From Pseudoscleropodium purum (Eukaryota > Streptophyta > Bryopsida > Hypnales > Brachytheciaceae): DNA of 64,000 nucleotides. Positions within the stretch are counted from its first letter, which is position 1, and each line of letters opens with the position of its first letter. The translations under genes and the position numbers were made by a program. Positions 61,626 through 64,000 of the stretch are shown here, one piece after another. The stretch covers positions 20,802,479 through 20,866,478 of the forward strand of contig OZ017800.1 of the NCBI GenBank assembly GCA_963969395.1, in the 5' to 3' direction. The notes beneath the pieces are model-generated. The model was not told the DNA's origin. It was given only the letters and a program-made list of their open reading frames with translations, and searched no databases.

Positions 61626-64000
61626 ATGGCATCGGAGAATTCCGCAGATGGCTCTGTGGTTGTGTCCGAAGATGGCAGCTACAAATGCAACACACTCAGC
61701 CCGGAGAGTCCTGAAGTTCAGATCAAGTCCTTAAAGCCTAGTCCGAGGAATGTTCCTGGAGTATCCGCCGCGTTTGGAACTTACTTGAACAAGGCGATCT
61801 CAAAGGGGAGTCGAGCGTTCTATGGAACAGATAGTGAGGCATCTGATGACGAAATTGTCTGCGACGCAGAGTTGTTAGGCAAAGCGGCCCAGGCGCTTTC
61901 GGAGGATATCAATGATAGAATCCGTCTGACCGTAGGCTCGTGTTCGCCAACACCAGTCAAGCATGAACCTGCAGCTGACGATATAGTGGTTTCCGAAAAT
62001 GTGACCGTGGAGGAGAGCCCGGACGTTGAACGGAGCTCCACTGTGAAGATTGATGAAGCCTCCAATTCTCAACCAGGAAGCGGGGAACGGTTTGCGGAAC
62101 GGTTTGCGCAAATCATACCATCTAAGGAAGAATCAAAGCTCGAAACCGTAAAGCATCCTGATGTCGCGGATTCTGCAATTCCATCTTTGGAAACAAAACC
62201 TTCAGCTGAGGCTTTTGCGAAACCAGAGAATTCCAATAACAATAGACCTTCAGTCGATCCTGACCTTCTCAAAGACCGAGAGAGGCAGTTGGAAGAAAGA
62301 GTGAGGTTGCTGAAAGAACGTAAATCTTCAGCTTGGAAACCATCATCTAACCCTGGCGGATCATTTGTAGAACAACTGAAGAAGATCGATCTCAGCATCG
62401 GTGGCGGGTCACTCAAAATTTTCGATCGTAACCTCAGTGATAGTGGTACTAATCTTATTTTCAATTTCAAGATCATCCGGTGAGTGTCTTCTGTAGTCCT
62501 CTGGTGCTTCTGACAATTACATACATTGTGTTCTTCTGTAACTAGAGCCCACAACTCTACTTCCAGGGCCGGGGCTCGGATTAGCATTTCAGTCTTCTGT
62601 GTTGTAATCATTCTTATGCTCTCGGCTTAAAAAATTTGATGATATGATTCAATAGCATTAACCTCGAGCCCCCGTTCTTGGGTTTCAATTGAAAACAGCT
62701 TTAGCGGCAATTGTGAGTGCTGTCAAGAACAATGACAAACTCATTGAGCTCGACCTAAGTGGTAATCTCCGACACCTTTCTGCACGACACTCAAATTCAA
62801 TTAACCTCTAAACTGGCAATTTTGTCTAATTTCTATTCAATAATACATTTAAATGCCGGAGTTGCATTCAAACCAAGTCATAGCCAGGTTGTTAGGGCAG
62901 GGTTTATAAAGATGGGCAGTGACAACAAACAATCAAGTTAGTTTGTTCATAAATGAAGAGGGCAGTTTAGGGCAGACTTCCCTATTTCAAACGATTCTGC
63001 AGTCTTTTTTCAATCTTTAAATGCAACTGATGTGCGTTTATGAAGTTCCAGAGACAAGCACTTCAACTTTTCTTGCAAATATTTTCTAGCGCCTGCTTGT
63101 TGATGCATTGTCCAACTGTGTCACTATTGTCATATTCTCGAAACGCAGGGTGTTCTATCCAAAAAGGAGATGACCTTGCAGATCTTATTCAAAATGCTCC
63201 CAAATTACGAAGGTTCGTATCTTTATGAATTGCTTCAATTTTCTTCCCAATGCAGTGAGATAAAGATTTGCACTATATAATGCGATTTGTGGTCGGTAGC
63301 TCTCTTAACTCTTTTAGCCTGCAACTATTTGTATGGCTTCATCGTCAATCTACTTACATGAATGTGCCTAGGTTGGGCATTTGGTGCCTCTATTAGTATA
63401 TCTTATTTCTTTCTGTTCATCAAGCCAGTGACAACTTCATGTATGTTTAGGCTATTGTTGGCGTGGAACTATCTGGGCTTGGCTCGGACAGGTGTTGCTG
63501 CTCTTGCCTCTGCCATTGCGTCAGCCTATTCGATTCAAGAGGTTTATGCTTGACGAACTAGGGGGAACTCTTGTGATAAATTTCTACTCTGGTCTTGCAT
63601 TTTTTATTTCACGGTTTTCTGCCTACGTTCTCTTCCCTACAACATGTTCACTGCACAAAAGTATGGGTTATGTGAATTGACGTGAGTATGCAAAAACTTT
63701 ATGTTTAGGATTAGGGTGAAGCTCGATGCAACGTGAATATCATATTCTTTTCGTAATTTGATGAAGTTTTGACTTTGATTGCTGTTTCTGCTACTCATTG
63801 ACATGAATCTATTATAGGTGGATCTGCGGAGCAACCGAATTGGACCAGCTACTGCTGCTACTTTAGCGCTTGCGCTTCGTACAAATAGCACACTGAAACG
63901 CTTTGGTATTTTAAGGTCCCGCAACCTCCATCTTCGCATTTTATACATACATTATCATCAGGTGCTGCACTCTTGTTACAATCGTATTAAGGATCACTGA
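61626..64000 (+). CDS. Protein with disordered N-terminus and RI-like leucine-rich repeats, 5' part
   Basis: Supported exons are 61626-62445, 62699-62761, 63149-63212, 63451-63541 and 63818-63905; the gene runs past the window. The start MASENSADGS was chosen over the in-frame ATG at 61515 because that leader lies in likely 5' UTR. Residues 1-210 are Ser/Glu/Pro-rich and look disordered; residues 212-232 (DLLKDRERQLEERVRLLKER) form a charged helix. From residue 250 ribonuclease-inhibitor-type LRRs follow: KIFDRNLSDSALAAIVSAVK, NNDKLIELDLSGC, LADLIQNAPKLRRLLLAWN, GVAALASAIA, VDLRSNRIGPATAATLALAL. The donor at 62446 (GTACTA) was chosen because it restores the LRR; using the GTGAGT at 62480 breaks the frame. 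RI-like LRRs mediate protein binding; the partner is unknown. Confidence 0.75.

Overview
The window is nuclear DNA of a land plant (Streptophyta). It has GT-AG introns in plant-type genes, a plant GT14 arabinogalactan glucuronosyltransferase, a plant UTR1/UTR3-like nucleotide-sugar transporter, a telobox, and CACTA-type miniature transposons. The species cannot be fixed from sequence alone. Gene islands have near 45-60% GC and sit in very AT-rich, repeat-eroded DNA. No prokaryotic operon, phage, CRISPR array, rRNA or convincing tRNA was seen.

Layout: 1-2.9 kb holds the 3' part of a BTB/POZ gene on the plus strand. Its last intron carries a five-unit minisatellite running up to the splice acceptor, and its 3' coding end is tandemly triplicated. 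At 4.1-4.3 kb there is a possible decayed ARM-like coding fragment on the minus strand. At 9.0-12.5 kb a GT14 gene with 5 coding exons (412 aa) is preceded by a six-copy 46-bp promoter repeat and a GC-richer leader. At 16.3-20.5 kb lies a UDP-sugar transporter with 7 coding exons (334 aa) and a C-terminal dilysine ER signal; its introns carry small inverted-repeat elements. At 27-28.6 kb there is a GC-richer block with a telobox on the minus strand, probably a transcription unit with only tiny ORFs. At 29.8-30.8 kb is an intronless TMEM45/DUF716 membrane protein on the minus strand. At 31.1-32.0 kb is a degenerate tandem array that still looks protein-coding. From 34.9 to 61.2 kb there is about 26 kb of AT-rich repeat graveyard. 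It contains several families of MITEs and diverged inverted or dispersed repeats, among them three CACTA-type MITEs with intact 3-bp target duplications. From 61.6 kb to the window end is the 5' part of a gene that joins a long disordered N-terminus to ribonuclease-inhibitor-like leucine-rich repeats.

The genes do not form a pathway or cluster. Two of them (GT14 and the transporter) both serve the secretory system's sugar chemistry, but they are separate transcription units about 4 kb apart and may be neighbours by chance. I found no convincing new multi-gene system. The most unusual items are the BTB locus with its repeat-embedded acceptor and synonymously diverged 3' copies, the cryptic coding repeats at 31 kb, and the promoter minisatellite of the GT14 gene.
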